Positions 36,254 through 45,975 of a stretch of 64,000 nucleotides of DNA are shown one piece after another; positions within the stretch are counted from its first letter, which is position 1; every line of letters starts with the position of its first letter. A program made the translations under genes and the position numbers. The DNA lies in NCBI GenBank assembly GCA_936920625.1, contig CAKZHC010000016.1:1-64000 (forward strand). The letters run 5' to 3'. The notes beneath the pieces were generated by a model, which was not told the DNA's origin, searched no databases, and worked only from the letters and a program-made list of their open reading frames with translations. The stretch comes from an uncultured Enterobacteriaceae bacterium (GTDB taxonomy: Bacteria > Pseudomonadota > Gammaproteobacteria > Enterobacterales > Enterobacteriaceae).

Positions 36254-36277
36254 TGGCGGGGGAGTGCTCTCCCGCCA
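36254..36277 (+). terminator. Hairpin after hok
   Basis: TGGCGGGGGAG pairs with CTCTCCCGCCA apart from one mismatch, around a short loop. No T tract. Probably the 3' structure of the hok mRNA. Confidence 0.5.
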
Positions 36278-36829
36278 GAAGGATGTAAGCTGGTCCTTAC
36301 GCACCCATTTTCCACGCCTTTTACCTCTTAACTGCCCTTCACCGCCTGGCGCCGATGTTATCACTGTGGTTATTCACAGTGGCGGAACTCGCTGCCGGGC
36401 TGCGGCCTGTCGTTTCTGCACGCGGAAGAGCAGCCGCCATCCGGACTGAGTTTTTCGTGGCAGCCGTCGTGAACAACCGGAAAGTGGCCGGATCGTTGCT
36501 CATTAAAGTCAGCAGAAGGGTTTTACTGCGCCGTTTTACGGCGGCGAAAGGTGAGTAAAACAGAAAGCTGGCCGCACGGGGAATCACCTGCCATGCCTGG
36601 AGCTCGCCACTCCGCCAGCAGCAGACAGGCCAGCAAACAGCCTTTGCAGCTTTTATATTTCAGAAGAAGGAATTATAAGGGGCGCAGTAACACTTACAGC
36701 GGTACACTGCGCGCCCCACGCCCGCCTGCCGTAAAGACCAGATAGTGAGACAAAAAAGCGCCACAGGGGAAGATTAGCAAAACCTATATCATAAAAAAAT
36801 CGCTATGCTTATGATATATAACAGAAATT
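36278..36829. other. Non-coding right end of the prophage
   Basis: About 550 bases without a supported gene. A near-perfect inverted repeat, GGGGCGCAGT...ACTGCGCGCCCC, at about 36678-36716 may be a transcription end. A small repeat, TCACTGTGGTTATTCACAGTG, is a local palindrome near 36361-36381. Confidence 0.45.
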
Positions 36830-36905
36830 TGGTGGCCCCTCCCCGGTTTGAACGGGGGACCAAGCGATTATGAGTCGCCTGCTCTGACCACTGAGCTAAG
36901 GGGCC
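36830..36905 (-). tRNA. tRNA-Ile2 (anticodon CAU, lysidine-modified)
   Basis: 76 bases including encoded CCA (36830-36832). The 5' half, GGCCCCTTAGCTCAGTGGTC, and anticodon arm GGCGA-CTCATAA-TCGCT match E. coli ileX/ileY rather than methionine tRNAs, so the CAU anticodon should be changed to lysidine-AU and read AUA. Acceptor GGCCCCT pairs with AGGGGCC; T-arm CCCCG-TTCAAAC-CGGGG pairs perfectly. The 3' half is the phage-supplied attachment core, so integration kept the gene whole. Transcribed leftward, towards the prophage. Confidence 0.92.
36836..36874. repeat. Right attachment core (attR) within tRNA-Ile2
   Basis: 39 bases identical to 13261-13299, covering the T-arm, variable loop and 3' anticodon stem of the tRNA. 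The flank towards the prophage (GGTGG) completes the acceptor stem, showing that the element carries a functional tRNA 3' end. Confidence 0.9.
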
Positions 36906-37096
36906 AAGGGGCAGGATTATAGAGTATCTGCGCCGGACGATCCATAGTTGTAAAGTTTGATTGTTGGTTTTACGGTCAGTTAGCAGGCTCTGGCCTGTTC
37001 TGGCACTGAAATATCATCCCGTATTATCAAAAGTCGTGCTTGTGTAGTGTGGCTTAGAGTAACGCAATCAAATATAGCAGAGGAAACTGGTGCAGT

Positions 37097-38119
37097 TCAT
37101 CCCGCTGGTATAAAAATTGCCCGGTATACTTTATAACGACCATTATGTGCCAATACATCGTGCCGGCCAAACGTTTCGTCGAGGATGTCGGGATAGGGTA
37201 AAAAGGCATTGGCGACTATACGCAGTTCTCCCCCGTAGTTAAGATGGCTGGTTGCGCCCTGGATGAGCCGCCGGGCAGTGTCGAGTGTGGTTTGTGTTCC
37301 TTCGTGAAATGGCGGATTGGAGATAATTAGATCAAAACGTCCGGTGACGTCACTATACAGGTGGCTGGCAAAGACGGTGCCCGCTATTCCGTTGATTGCA
37401 AGCGTGGCCTTGCTTGCGCTGAGTGCCATCGCATTCACATCGCATAGTGAAAGACTGGTCTCACTCGCACGGCTCGCCAGCACTGCCGACAGCACGCCAG
37501 CGCCACAGCCAACATCAAGAACGCTGCCTTTAATCGTTGAGGTAAAAGTTGAAAGTAATAACTCGCTGCCACTATCCAGACCATCACGGCTGAAGACACC
37601 GGGTAGTGTTTTTATGGTCAGGTTGTCCACTTTGTAGCTCTGCCACCATGCCTGGCTATCAAAGGTGGCCGGAGCTTGCAGACGAGCATGCCAGAGCCCG
37701 CAACGGCGGGCACTGTCTATTTTACTGGCGGTACCAAATGATGAAAGGATCTGTTGGGCGCTGCGGACACCACTACGGTTTTCACCTGTTATGAACAGGT
37801 CACAGTGCGGCGGAAGTATCGATAACAGATTATGTAGCTGAAATTGTGCCTCTGATTTGTTTTTAGGCCAGTAATAAATCAATGTATCGCAATCAGAAAG
37901 TGTGGCAGCATCGGCTTCGAGGCCGAACTCAACATGCAACCCCGGTATTCTGGTAAATGTCAGCCAGTGATGGTACTGCTGCGTGTGGATTTTGGTCAGG
38001 GCAGTTTTTAGTGTAGCGGGCAAAGTGTCTTGCAAATCACCGGCAAACAGTACTCTGCGTGTTATAAATTCTTCACTATGGCGCAGAATAATTTCGCTGG
38101 CCGGGCTGTAGGCTGACAT
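37097..38119 (-). CDS. rsmC: 16S rRNA m2G1207 methyltransferase RsmC
   Basis: 340 residues (E. coli 343). It methylates G1207 of 16S rRNA in the 30S subunit. The N-terminal half is the degenerate MTase-like domain ([19 protein letters not shown]). The C-terminal half carries the SAM site [13 protein letters not shown] and the catalytic [27 protein letters not shown] is a family signature. Start ATG at 38119; divergent from holD. Intact, first backbone gene after the tRNA as in the E. coli order. Confidence 0.95.
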   Translation of the reverse strand: MSAYSPASEIILRHSEEFITRRVLFAGDLQDTLPATLKTALTKIHTQQYHHWLTFTRIPGLHVEFGLEADAATLSDCDTLIYYWPKNKSEAQFQLHNLLSILPPHCDLFITGENRSGVRSAQQILSSFGTASKIDSARRCGLWHARLQAPATFDSQAWWQSYKVDNLTIKTLPGVFSRDGLDSGSELLLSTFTSTIKGSVLDVGCGAGVLSAVLASRASETSLSLCDVNAMALSASKATLAINGIAGTVFASHLYSDVTGRFDLIISNPPFHEGTQTTLDTARRLIQGATSHLNYGGELRIVANAFLPYPDILDETFGRHDVLAHNGRYKVYRAIFIPAG

Positions 38120-38223
38120 TGGTGGCTCCTGTTTTAAGAGCGGTGATTATAGTAGTTTGTTGGTACACATTCGACAGGTTTGCTAGCATAGTCTGCTATT
38201 CATTTTGTCAGACAGGAGCGGGA

Positions 38224-38664
38224 ATGTCGTCCAGACGTGACTGGTTGTTGCAGCAGATGGGGATAACCCAATATTTGCTTCGCCGCCCCCATGTACTACG
38301 GGGCGAGGCAGCGGTGCGGGTGCCTGAATCTGTGCGTCTGCTGATTATAGCTGATACACCACCGCATCAGACTGAGTCTTTGTTCCTGGACGTTATCAGG
38401 TCTTTGATGCTCAGCCCCGAACAGATTCTGGTACTGACACCGCGTCAGCTGAGCATGGTCTGTGAGGATATCATTCATCCATGCTGGTATCTCGGGATAA
38501 GTCCGGTTTCGGACGTTTCGTGTAAGGTCGCATTCACTACACCCTCGCTGGCTGACCTCAACCATAATGCTGACGCCAAAAGGGCGCTCTGGCAGCAAAT
38601 TTGTCACTATGAACACTATTTCTTTACTGAAACCTGCCGATCTGCAACGAGCGTTGCAAATTGA
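38224..38664 (+). CDS. holD: DNA polymerase III psi subunit
   Basis: 146 residues from the ATG at 38224 (GGAGCGGGA upstream; the frame is open further 5' but the family starts at MSSRRDWLLQQMGITQ). Psi binds chi and the clamp loader and thereby links to SSB. The C-terminal ALWQQICHYEHYFF is the conserved end; here it is followed by ten extra residues overlapping rimI. Fast-evolving but clearly recognisable and syntenic. Confidence 0.9.
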   Translation: MSSRRDWLLQQMGITQYLLRRPHVLRGEAAVRVPESVRLLIIADTPPHQTESLFLDVIRSLMLSPEQILVLTPRQLSMVCEDIIHPCWYLGISPVSDVSCKVAFTTPSLADLNHNADAKRALWQQICHYEHYFFTETCRSATSVAN

Positions 38665-39061
38665 GCAACGCAGCCATCGGTTTCCCTGGAGTGAGAAAAC
38701 GTTCAGGGCAAACCAGGGTGAACGCTTTCTTAATTTTCGCATAGATGCTGATGGCCTCATGGCGGGGTTTGCTATTACACAGTGGGTGCTGGATGAGGCG
38801 ACGCTGTTTAATATGACAATTGATCCTGACTGGCAGCGGTGTGGATTAGGGCGAAAGTTACTGATTCATGTTACAGACCAGCTTAGGCAACGCGGCGTAA
38901 ACACACTCTGGCTTGAAGTCCGGGCATTAAACCATGCAGCCATTGCTCTTTATCAGCAGCTGGGATTTAACGAGGTTGCGCTAAGGCGCGATTACTATCC
39001 TGATGTCTCGGGGCGTGAAGATGCTATTGTGATGGCTTTGCCCCTTGCCGAAGGTGACTGA
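38609..39061 (+). CDS. rimI: Ribosomal protein S18-alanine N-acetyltransferase
   Basis: 150 residues, ATG at 38609 inside the end of holD (56-base overlap), as in E. coli. GNAT fold: acetyl-CoA loop WQRCGLGRKLL (Q/RxxGxG/A type), ALYQQLGFNEVALRRDYYPD near the end with catalytic Glu/Tyr region. It acetylates the N-terminal Ala of S18. Intact. yjjG, next in E. coli, is missing. Confidence 0.93.
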   Translation: MNTISLLKPADLQRALQIEQRSHRFPWSEKTFRANQGERFLNFRIDADGLMAGFAITQWVLDEATLFNMTIDPDWQRCGLGRKLLIHVTDQLRQRGVNTLWLEVRALNHAAIALYQQLGFNEVALRRDYYPDVSGREDAIVMALPLAEGD

Positions 39062-39453
39062 CAAACGAGGCGGATAATTTGATTGTTACCTAATTTGACC
39101 ACTATATTAATCAGCATCATTTATCATATTGATTATTTAGCATGCGTTGATTTTCTGTGCAGTGTTAACTGGGTTATTAATTAATAGTTCACTGCATCTT
39201 GTAGGGTCAGATGTCAGTTGCTCAGGGACAACGTGCTTGATAATTTTTATAACGCATCACCATCATGCCGGAGAGGAAATAACAGGATGTTCTCCGGCCA
39301 TTACCGGATATTGCTTCTGAGCACGTTGTTACGGGTTTGATAAAAGTTAATGGCCAATAAATGCAAGGCTATCACGAGTCTGGCAGAGATCATTATGTCT
39401 CATGTACACTAGCGCCCATTAAATCGCAGTGTGTTTATAAGTTAAGGAATATA
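39062..39453. other. Spacer replacing yjjG
   Basis: About 390 bases between rimI and prfC, where E. coli has yjjG. No frame or remnant recognised. It must contain the prfC promoter; AAGGAAT precedes prfC. Confidence 0.45.
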
Positions 39454-41043
39454 ATGACAGATCTTACCCATGCTTCAGAAATAGCGCGCCGTCGTACGTT
39501 CGCTATTATATCTCATCCTGATGCTGGAAAAACGACGATTACTGAGAAAGTATTACTGTTTGGCCAGGCGATACAGACTGCTGGTACGGTCAAAGGTCGA
39601 GGCTCGAATCAGTATGCCAAATCAGACTGGATGGAGATGGAGAAACAGCGTGGCATATCGATTACTACCTCTGTTATGCAGTTTCCCTGGCGCGATGCTT
39701 TGATTAATCTGCTGGATACTCCCGGCCATGAGGATTTTTCAGAGGATACCTATCGCACACTGACTGCCGTTGACTGCTGTCTGATGGTGATTGATGCCGC
39801 AAAAGGGGTTGAAGATCGCACACGTAAGCTGATGGAGGTAACTCGCCTGCGCGATACGCCAATCATCACCTTCATGAACAAACTCGACCGCGACATTCGC
39901 CATCCCGTGGAGTTGCTGGATGAAGTAGAAAACGAGCTGAAAATTGCCTGTGCGCCTGTTACCTGGCCAATAGGCTGTGGGAAACAGTTCAAAGGCGTTT
40001 ATCATCTATGTGATGATGTGATTTATCTCTACCAGTCTGGGCTCGGTCATACTATTCAGTCAGCGCGGGTCGTGAAAGGGCTGAACAACCCTGAGCTCGA
40101 TAGTGAAATTGGCGAAGATATGGCCCGCGAGCTTCGGGAAGAGCTGGAGCTTGTGCAGGGGGCATCACATCAATTTGATAAACAGGCTTTTCTCGCTGGT
40201 ACGCTGACGCCGGTATTTTTTGGCACTGCATTAGGCAATTTTGGTGTTGATCACATGTTAGATGGCCTGGTGAACTGGGCCCCGGCGCCACAGCTACGAA
40301 CCAGTGATCTTCGTGTGGTGAAGGCAAGCGAAGAGAAGTTCAGTGGTTTTATATTCAAGATCCAGGCGAACATGGACCCTAAACATCGCGACCGGATTGC
40401 CTTTATGAGGATTGTGTCGGGCAGTTATCAAAAAGGGATGAAGCTCCGTCAGGTACGCACAGGCAAAGATCTGGTTATAGCGGATGCACTGACTTTTATG
40501 GCCGGTGATCGGGCACATGTTGAGCAGGCCTGGCCCGGCGATATTATCGGCTTGCATAATCATGGCACTATCCAGATAGGTGACACCTTTACTCAGGGAG
40601 AAGTGATTAAATTTACGGGTATTCCCAACTTTGCCCCAGAGCTGTTTCGTCGTATTCGTCTGCGCGATCCCTTAAAGCAAAAACAGTTGATCAAAGGGCT
40701 AGTGCAGTTATCAGAAGAGGGAGCAGTACAAGTGTTTCGTCCCGTGAGCAACAACGATTTGATTGTGGGTGCGGTAGGTTTACTCCAGTTCGATGTTGTG
40801 GTGGCGCGCCTTAAAGGTGAGTACAATGTTGAAGCAATTTATGAACCGGTTAATGTGGCGACAGCCCGTTGGGTTGAGTGTGATGATGCGCGTTTGTTTG
40901 AAACGTTTCAGCGTAAAAACGAAGGGAATCTGGCTTTGGATGGTAGCGATAATTTGACCTACATCGCGCCAACTATGGTTAATCTTACGCTAAGTCAGGA
41001 GCGTTTTCCTGACATTCTATTCCGCAAAACCCGCGAGCATTAA
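39454..41043 (+). CDS. prfC: Peptide chain release factor 3
   Basis: 529 residues, exactly the E. coli length. A GTPase that removes RF1/RF2 from the ribosome after peptide release. G motifs are intact: G1 [10 protein letters not shown]2 region [13 protein letters not shown]3 [10 protein letters not shown]4 NKLDRD. Translation-factor domain 2 and the RF3-specific C-terminus ([20 protein letters not shown]) follow. Start chosen at the ATG at 39454 because the family begins there; upstream in-frame sequence is unrelated. A stem-loop (CAGGATGGGA-AAA-TCCCGTCCTG) lies 9 bases after the stop. Confidence 0.97.
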   Translation: MTDLTHASEIARRRTFAIISHPDAGKTTITEKVLLFGQAIQTAGTVKGRGSNQYAKSDWMEMEKQRGISITTSVMQFPWRDALINLLDTPGHEDFSEDTYRTLTAVDCCLMVIDAAKGVEDRTRKLMEVTRLRDTPIITFMNKLDRDIRHPVELLDEVENELKIACAPVTWPIGCGKQFKGVYHLCDDVIYLYQSGLGHTIQSARVVKGLNNPELDSEIGEDMARELREELELVQGASHQFDKQAFLAGTLTPVFFGTALGNFGVDHMLDGLVNWAPAPQLRTSDLRVVKASEEKFSGFIFKIQANMDPKHRDRIAFMRIVSGSYQKGMKLRQVRTGKDLVIADALTFMAGDRAHVEQAWPGDIIGLHNHGTIQIGDTFTQGEVIKFTGIPNFAPELFRRIRLRDPLKQKQLIKGLVQLSEEGAVQVFRPVSNNDLIVGAVGLLQFDVVVARLKGEYNVEAIYEPVNVATARWVECDDARLFETFQRKNEGNLALDGSDNLTYIAPTMVNLTLSQERFPDILFRKTREH

Positions 41044-41311
41044 TTCTCCTGCAGGATGGGAAAATCCCGTCCTGAATCAATAAGATAGATTCTGTGTTTT
41101 CTGTCCGTTAATCTGATTAAAAAGTCTGTTAATCGCTGGTTTCTGCATACCTTTTTCTTTTCCTGCCAGGCGAACTTCGCCAAACGCACTATAGTTAATA
41201 TCGCAAGACATAAAATTCTGCGGCCGTAAAGTCGCGGCGTTATTAACGATAGCCACATCGAGTGGCTTGCGACTCCACGTTGTGAATATCGTGACAGGAA
41301 GGAAAACAACG

Positions 41312-42190
41312 ATGAACCAAATTAAGAGTGTAAAAAATCTGGTGGCGATAATCGTCAGCAGTCTACTGCTGAGTGGTACCGCTTTGGCGGATAATTCTGC
41401 TGCCAGTCAGGTTCGTGGTGCGGCCAGTGACCTTGGTGAAAAAGTCGACAGATCGCTTGATAAAGTCGGCGATTATGTGGATGACAGCGCTATCACAACC
41501 AGAGTCAAACTTGCTCTGATTGATGTCGACGCCATCAGAGGTAACGACCTTTCTGTGACGACCGAGAAAGGCGTAGTTATGCTGGAGGGCTCAGCGGAGT
41601 CACGCGAGCGGACAGAGCGGGCGATAGGGTTGGCAAAAGCCGTTAAAGGGGTGAAAGCCGTCAATTATAAATTTCTCTTTAAAGACACCAATAGAGTGAT
41701 GTTAGAAGGTTCTACAAGTAACTCCGCATCACCTGCTACGGATGCTAAGCCGAAGTCATCAGGTGCTGATACTAAGTCTGCGCCGGGTGTTACTGAGAAA
41801 TCGATGCCACCTGCTTCCGTTGCGAAACCTGAGCCACCACGTGTGGTAGAAAAGCCTGTATCACAGGGTTCTGGCAAGAAGTCAATGTCTGGCAGTTCTG
41901 CGCATAAATCGATGTCACACAAGTCGGGTGGGCAGTCAAAATTATTCAGTGCCAGCGATAAGACAATGATAAACGGCTATACCGAGGATGGCGCTGTCAG
42001 TGAAATCAAAGCGAAATTACGTGCTGATGATATTGTTCCATCGCGCGAAATCCAGGTTACCACCTTTGATGGCAAAGTACAGCTGACAGGAACAATGAAC
42101 TCTGAACGGCAATTGAAGCGTGCTATTGGCCTGGCGGAAGCGGTAACGGGTTCGGGTAAAGTTGATAATCATCTTACCGTAAAAAAATGA
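41312..42190 (+). CDS. osmY: OsmY periplasmic chaperone-like protein with a long inserted linker
   Basis: 292 residues versus 201 in E. coli. Signal peptide (AIIVSSLLLSGTALA), short helical segment, first BON domain (DDSAITTRVKLALIDVD to VNYKFLF), then a ~95-residue Pro/Ser/Lys/Ala-rich low-complexity linker (KPKSSGADTKSAPG type) absent from E. coli, then second BON domain (DGAVSEIKAKLRADDIVPSR to the end). OsmY is an osmotically induced, RpoS-dependent periplasmic protein. The start is the ATG at 41312 after AGGAAGG. The linker contains repeated Ser-Met and Lys-Ser motifs, suggesting repeat expansion. Confidence 0.9.
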   Translation: MNQIKSVKNLVAIIVSSLLLSGTALADNSAASQVRGAASDLGEKVDRSLDKVGDYVDDSAITTRVKLALIDVDAIRGNDLSVTTEKGVVMLEGSAESRERTERAIGLAKAVKGVKAVNYKFLFKDTNRVMLEGSTSNSASPATDAKPKSSGADTKSAPGVTEKSMPPASVAKPEPPRVVEKPVSQGSGKKSMSGSSAHKSMSHKSGGQSKLFSASDKTMINGYTEDGAVSEIKAKLRADDIVPSREIQVTTFDGKVQLTGTMNSERQLKRAIGLAEAVTGSGKVDNHLTVKK

Positions 42191-42321
42191 TTATCAGAGA
42201 AGAAAGTGGGTTTGGCTCGTGGCTACGGGCAGAGCTGACCCCCGGATGAGACGAAGAGTTTTGCGCCAGTGGTGCTAAATGAACTGAAGCAATTTGACTA
42301 TCTACGGTTTAGGAGGGGTCT

Positions 42322-42487
42322 ATGTTACACTAGGGAATTATCTTTCTAACTTATTGCCATTATCGCTGCGGCACTGGGTTTTGGCTCTCTGGCAGGTACG
42401 GCGGCGATGGCGGCAAAAATCATTTTTGTCGTGGCAATTATCATTTTCCTCGTCAGTCTGTTTACGGGTCGCAACAGGCGGTTATAA
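42322..42487 (+). pseudogene. ytjA: YtjA small membrane protein, degraded
   Basis: Reads MLH then TAG (42331-42333) where E. coli has Trp (MFRW), then GIIFL. One base over it continues [20 protein letters not shown] and [19 protein letters not shown], stopping at 42487. Correcting the amber and one extra base gives 54 residues, the normal length of this two-span hydrophobic peptide. AGGAGG precedes the ATG. Directly after osmY, as in E. coli. Two lesions in such a short gene argue for real decay. Confidence 0.8.
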
Positions 42488-42825
42488 CTCAACGTGAAAT
42501 ATCACGGGGCAGTGGTGGCAATGGGATGGCGCTCAGGTACCAGGGCGTCCGCCTGGCGCACTTGATTTATACCGTCAGGATTTTTATCCAGCGTATTCTG
42601 ATAACGGTCCGAAGGTAAGAAGTATTATGCTTTTTCAAGATAATCTTTCTTTTAACTTGCCATAACGTGACTGGCAATTGAGAGATTGCTGCCTCAGCTG
42701 GCAGCCACCGGGTTGATTGCAGCCATCAGTTATGATGATCACATTTAATTAAATTTCGATCTGAGATTTTTTATTTTTTGGATGAAAGTACTGTGCGATC
42801 AAGATCAGCTACAGGAGAAGCAGAA
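42488..42825. other. Spacer after ytjA
   Basis: No gene seen. Composition turns from balanced to AT-rich around 42600, the left edge of the glycosyltransferase island. Confidence 0.4.
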
Positions 42826-42918
42826 ATGATAAAAACTATAAATGATTGTTGTAATCAAACTATATCTATATGGATAATTGACGGAGGTACGGTTGTTGAT
42901 GTAGAAAGAGGTTGCTAA
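42826..42918 (+). CDS. Possible 30-residue Cys-containing peptide
   Basis: MIKTINDCCNQTISIWIIDG then GTVVDVERGC, 30 residues with three Cys, one at the very C-terminus. AGGAG lies eight bases before the ATG, better than most starts nearby. No signal peptide and no family that I recognise. It sits in an AT-rich island about 450 bases upstream of a family 4 glycosyltransferase. It could be a real small peptide, the 5' stump of a lost gene, or chance. Confidence 0.3.
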   Translation: MIKTINDCCNQTISIWIIDGGTVVDVERGC

Positions 42919-43369
42919 TAATTGAAAATTTAGAAATTTTTATCTATAAGTGACAACAATAACTACAGTCTTCTCTTAAGTATTCTATTAATCATAGGCT
43001 ATCTATTTTTTATTTTATTAGGAATTCGTCAATTTTTACTCACGTTTAGCAAAGCAAAGCACTATTCTATGCCTGTTAAAATCATTTGTATTTCTCTGTA
43101 ATCTGCACTAATCTTCTTTAACTCATAACATCATCAGATGTCAGTCATTCCTGTTTTTTTACAAGCTGGGTATATGGCAATTTTATCTACATCATGACCT
43201 TGTTTCACAGTTTGTCCTCAGTCCATCAACAATATTACTAAAATCAAAAAGCTATATCTAAAACTGAAGAAATGGGAAAAGTTGTTTATATGTAATAAAA
43301 ATTTAGATTTTTCTGATTGATTATCATAATATACTGTTTTTGCAGGATAGATTTTATGAATCAGAAAAA
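42919..43369. other. AT-rich spacer before the glycosyltransferase
   Basis: No gene supported. Just before the next gene, ATG AAT CAG AAA AAA TGA (43356-43373) is a five-codon frame with AGGA upstream whose stop overlaps the glycosyltransferase ATG; it might couple translation. Confidence 0.4.
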
Positions 43370-44464
43370 ATGAATATTTTATATACTAATTTTCACATTG
43401 ACTACGGTGGAGGGCACGATACCTACATCAAGAATCTGGCAATAACAGCACAAGCGAATGTGTATGTAGCTTGTCCTGCTTCTGGCAACCTTTATATAGA
43501 ATTAAAACAAGCTGACAGCAAGGTTTACCCTTATCTTAAAGGATTATATCCAGTTGCATTTCCCAGTAAATTGAAAGAATTTAAAAAGCTGTATGAATCA
43601 ATTTCAATAATCAAGAAAATTATAAAAGATAAACAGATTGATATTGTTCATACCAATGGCAGTGCAGATAATCGTTTATTGCTCTATGTTAAATGGTTTT
43701 CTAAGCTAAAATTTAAGATAGTTTTTACCAAACATAACTCTTATCCAGTCAATGGCGTTATCTCACGCTGGCGGTTAGTGCACTTTAATGACGCCATTAT
43801 CTTTGTGAGCAAATCCATTTATCAGATACTAGGATTTAAGGTTCAATCTAATAAAATCACCGTCATACATAATGGCATTGATATCAATCGATATATTCAC
43901 TTAGATAAAAACAAACAAGACTCTTTATTCACTTTTGTTAGTAATGCTGGCACAGCACACCATAAAGGATGGCATTATCTTTTCCACGCTATCAAATTAT
44001 TGCCATTAGAGCATCAAAACAAAATCAGAGTAATTATGGTAGGAACTATACCCCCCGCCAGCATTATTAGTTGGTTAATTAAAGATCTGCCTTCTTGTAC
44101 TATAGAGTGGACTGATTTTAGCAAAACGCCTGAAGATTACCTTATTCAAGGGGATATTGGTTTTGTTCTCTCGAATGGTTGCGACACTATTAGTTTTGCC
44201 TGTCGTGAGATGATGGCCTGCGGTTTGCCAGTCATTGTTAGCAATTTTGGCGGCCTGCCTGAAAATATTGATGATGGTATTAATGGCTGGATAACGCCAG
44301 TCGGTGATATATTAGCAATCAAGCAACTTCTACAAAGTATTCTTGCGATGCCAGGCGAACAATTGCAACAAATGTCTTTTAATGCCAGGCAAAAGGCGAT
44401 TCAGTCATTTGGTATGGATCAGATGATAGACAGGACGATTCAGATTTATAGAGAATTGTTGTAA
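43370..44464 (+). CDS. Family 4 glycosyltransferase
   Basis: 364 residues from the ATG at 43370 (MNILYTNFHIDYGGGHDTYI). GT-B fold, GT4 type: N-terminal acceptor domain with GGGHDTYIKNL loop and DIVHTNGSADN, C-terminal nucleotide-sugar domain with VIHNGIDINRY, and the hallmark E-x7-E-like region REMMACGLPVIVSNFGGLPE. Cytoplasmic; it transfers a sugar to a lipid- or glycan-linked acceptor. AT-rich, unlike osmY and yjjV on either side, and absent from this place in E. coli: an acquired single-gene island, probably for LPS or capsule. An intrinsic terminator follows. Intact. Confidence 0.85.
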   Translation: MNILYTNFHIDYGGGHDTYIKNLAITAQANVYVACPASGNLYIELKQADSKVYPYLKGLYPVAFPSKLKEFKKLYESISIIKKIIKDKQIDIVHTNGSADNRLLLYVKWFSKLKFKIVFTKHNSYPVNGVISRWRLVHFNDAIIFVSKSIYQILGFKVQSNKITVIHNGIDINRYIHLDKNKQDSLFTFVSNAGTAHHKGWHYLFHAIKLLPLEHQNKIRVIMVGTIPPASIISWLIKDLPSCTIEWTDFSKTPEDYLIQGDIGFVLSNGCDTISFACREMMACGLPVIVSNFGGLPENIDDGINGWITPVGDILAIKQLLQSILAMPGEQLQQMSFNARQKAIQSFGMDQMIDRTIQIYRELL

Positions 44465-44480
44465 TATTGTTAACAATTAA

Positions 44481-44503
44481 AGCCCCCGGCCGGGGCTGTT
44501 TTT
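44481..44503 (+). terminator. Rho-independent terminator after the glycosyltransferase
   Basis: AGCCCC-CGGCC-GGGGCT stem-loop, then G and five T, 16 bases after the stop. Confidence 0.85.
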
Positions 44504-45118
44504 GGCCAAAATGCATAAAGGCAGGTCAAAGAAAGGATTACCTGATATTACCAGCAACAAACTTCCGCCTTCCTCTGGTGACAGAGGCAGCAGAATAGCG
44601 TTTTACTCCGGGCAGAATGTTTCTGCATGTGTGCTGTCGTAGCGAAGATTACCATCCTTTTTATTTCACACCGGCATCAAAAACGTAGCCAGGCATCATC
44701 AAAGCGTCAAGTGCCATGCCTGGTTTTTATCGTCCCAGCGTCACGCCGGATGATGTTCATTTTCTTAGATAGTGGCATAGCCGATGCCATTCCCATCTGC
44801 AAAGCGGCCAGGCCAGGCGCACGGACCATTGTAGTAATCTGAACTATGGCTTCTCAGTGAATCTGTATGTCTTGCTGGGTGCAGTGTATGGAATACTGAT
44901 TAGGTGACAGCATGGTGCCAGACAGCCGTGTTCCAGTATTAAATCAGGATTATTATTTGGGGCGTTGCTGTGGTCGCTATTTTATTGAAACTATGGGAAG
45001 CTGGTTATTATCTGGAGATCAATCCAGACGTTTAAGGACAGCGCCCGGCTCTGGGTTAATTCGGGATTATACCCGGCTCTGACGGGCTATTACATCACTC
45101 TGTCAAGAGGCTGTAGCC
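44504..45118. other. Spacer before yjjV, no gene supported
   Basis: About 615 bases. E. coli has yjjU here; I see no recognisable part of it. A short rightward frame (44627-44842) lacks support. The promoter for the yjjV-deo genes should be in this stretch; DeoR/CytR operators were not identified. Confidence 0.4.
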
Positions 45119-45898
45119 ATGATGCCTGGACTGGTCGATACTCACTGCCATTTTGATTTTGCGCCTTTTTATGGAAATGAGGAGGGATGCCTGCAAACTG
45201 CCACCAGAGCCGGGGTTGAGAAGATCATTATTCCTTCCGTTGATGCAGAAAATATTGAACGGATTCTGGTACTGACGGCAAAATGGCCGATGCTTTACGG
45301 AGCGCTGGGATTACATCCCACCAAAATTGAATGCCATTGCCCTGAACAGGATCTGGCTTTGCTTTCGCAGCTGTTGGATAAACGTCCTGGGAAAGTGGTG
45401 GCAATTGGTGAAATCGGTCTTGATGGTCCGCTGGAAGCGCCACATTTCAGCCGGCAGTTGGCATTACTGGATGAACAGCTACGGCTGGCACAACGGTATG
45501 ATTTTCCGGTCATTCTGCATTCACGGCAAACCCATGACCGACTGGCTCACCGTTTACGGCGAATAAGACTGCCGCGCTGCGGTGTGATTCATGGTTTCTC
45601 GGGTAGCCTGGAGCAGGCCCAGGCCTTTGTAACGCTGGGATATAAAATTGGTGTTGGTGGAACAATTACTTATCCACGCGCAAATAAAACCCGGCAGACC
45701 ATTGCACGGTTGCCTCTGACTTCCCTGCTTCTGGAGACTGATGCACCTGACATGCCGCTACAGGGTTACCAGGGAGAACCCAACCGCCCGGAGCGAGTAG
45801 TTGGTGTTTTCAACACGCTTTGTCAGTTGCGGCCGGAATCTGAACAGCAGATTCGGCAGACCCTGCGGGATAACACTCGTGAACTGTTTGGTATCTGA
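45119..45898 (+). CDS. yjjV: TatD-family metal-dependent hydrolase YjjV
   Basis: 259 residues, identical in length to E. coli YjjV. TIM-barrel amidohydrolase of the TatD DNase family: DTHCHFDF (metal His-x-His), GEIGLDG, VILHSRQTHD, GVIHGFSGS and LLETDAPDMPL are all present, so the active site is complete. YjjV has been linked to 3'-5' exonuclease activity by family. Precedes the deo genes as in E. coli (without yjjW/yjjI). ATG at 45119; a second ATG follows immediately. Confidence 0.93.
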   Translation: MMPGLVDTHCHFDFAPFYGNEEGCLQTATRAGVEKIIIPSVDAENIERILVLTAKWPMLYGALGLHPTKIECHCPEQDLALLSQLLDKRPGKVVAIGEIGLDGPLEAPHFSRQLALLDEQLRLAQRYDFPVILHSRQTHDRLAHRLRRIRLPRCGVIHGFSGSLEQAQAFVTLGYKIGVGGTITYPRANKTRQTIARLPLTSLLLETDAPDMPLQGYQGEPNRPERVVGVFNTLCQLRPESEQQIRQTLRDNTRELFGI

Positions 45899-45975
45899 GT
45901 TCACCGGTTATGTCCGGCCACCATCATGGATGATAGCGTATTTATATCTGATTGATTACTGCTCCCGGAGTGTTT

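Noticed and set aside
36830..36905. tRNA-Met with CAU anticodon
   Set aside because: The 5' half and anticodon arm match the isoleucine-2 tRNA (ileX/ileY) type rather than either methionine tRNA.
44627..44842. 71-codon frame before yjjV as a yjjU remnant
   Set aside because: No patatin-like Ser or Gly motifs of YjjU; no support.
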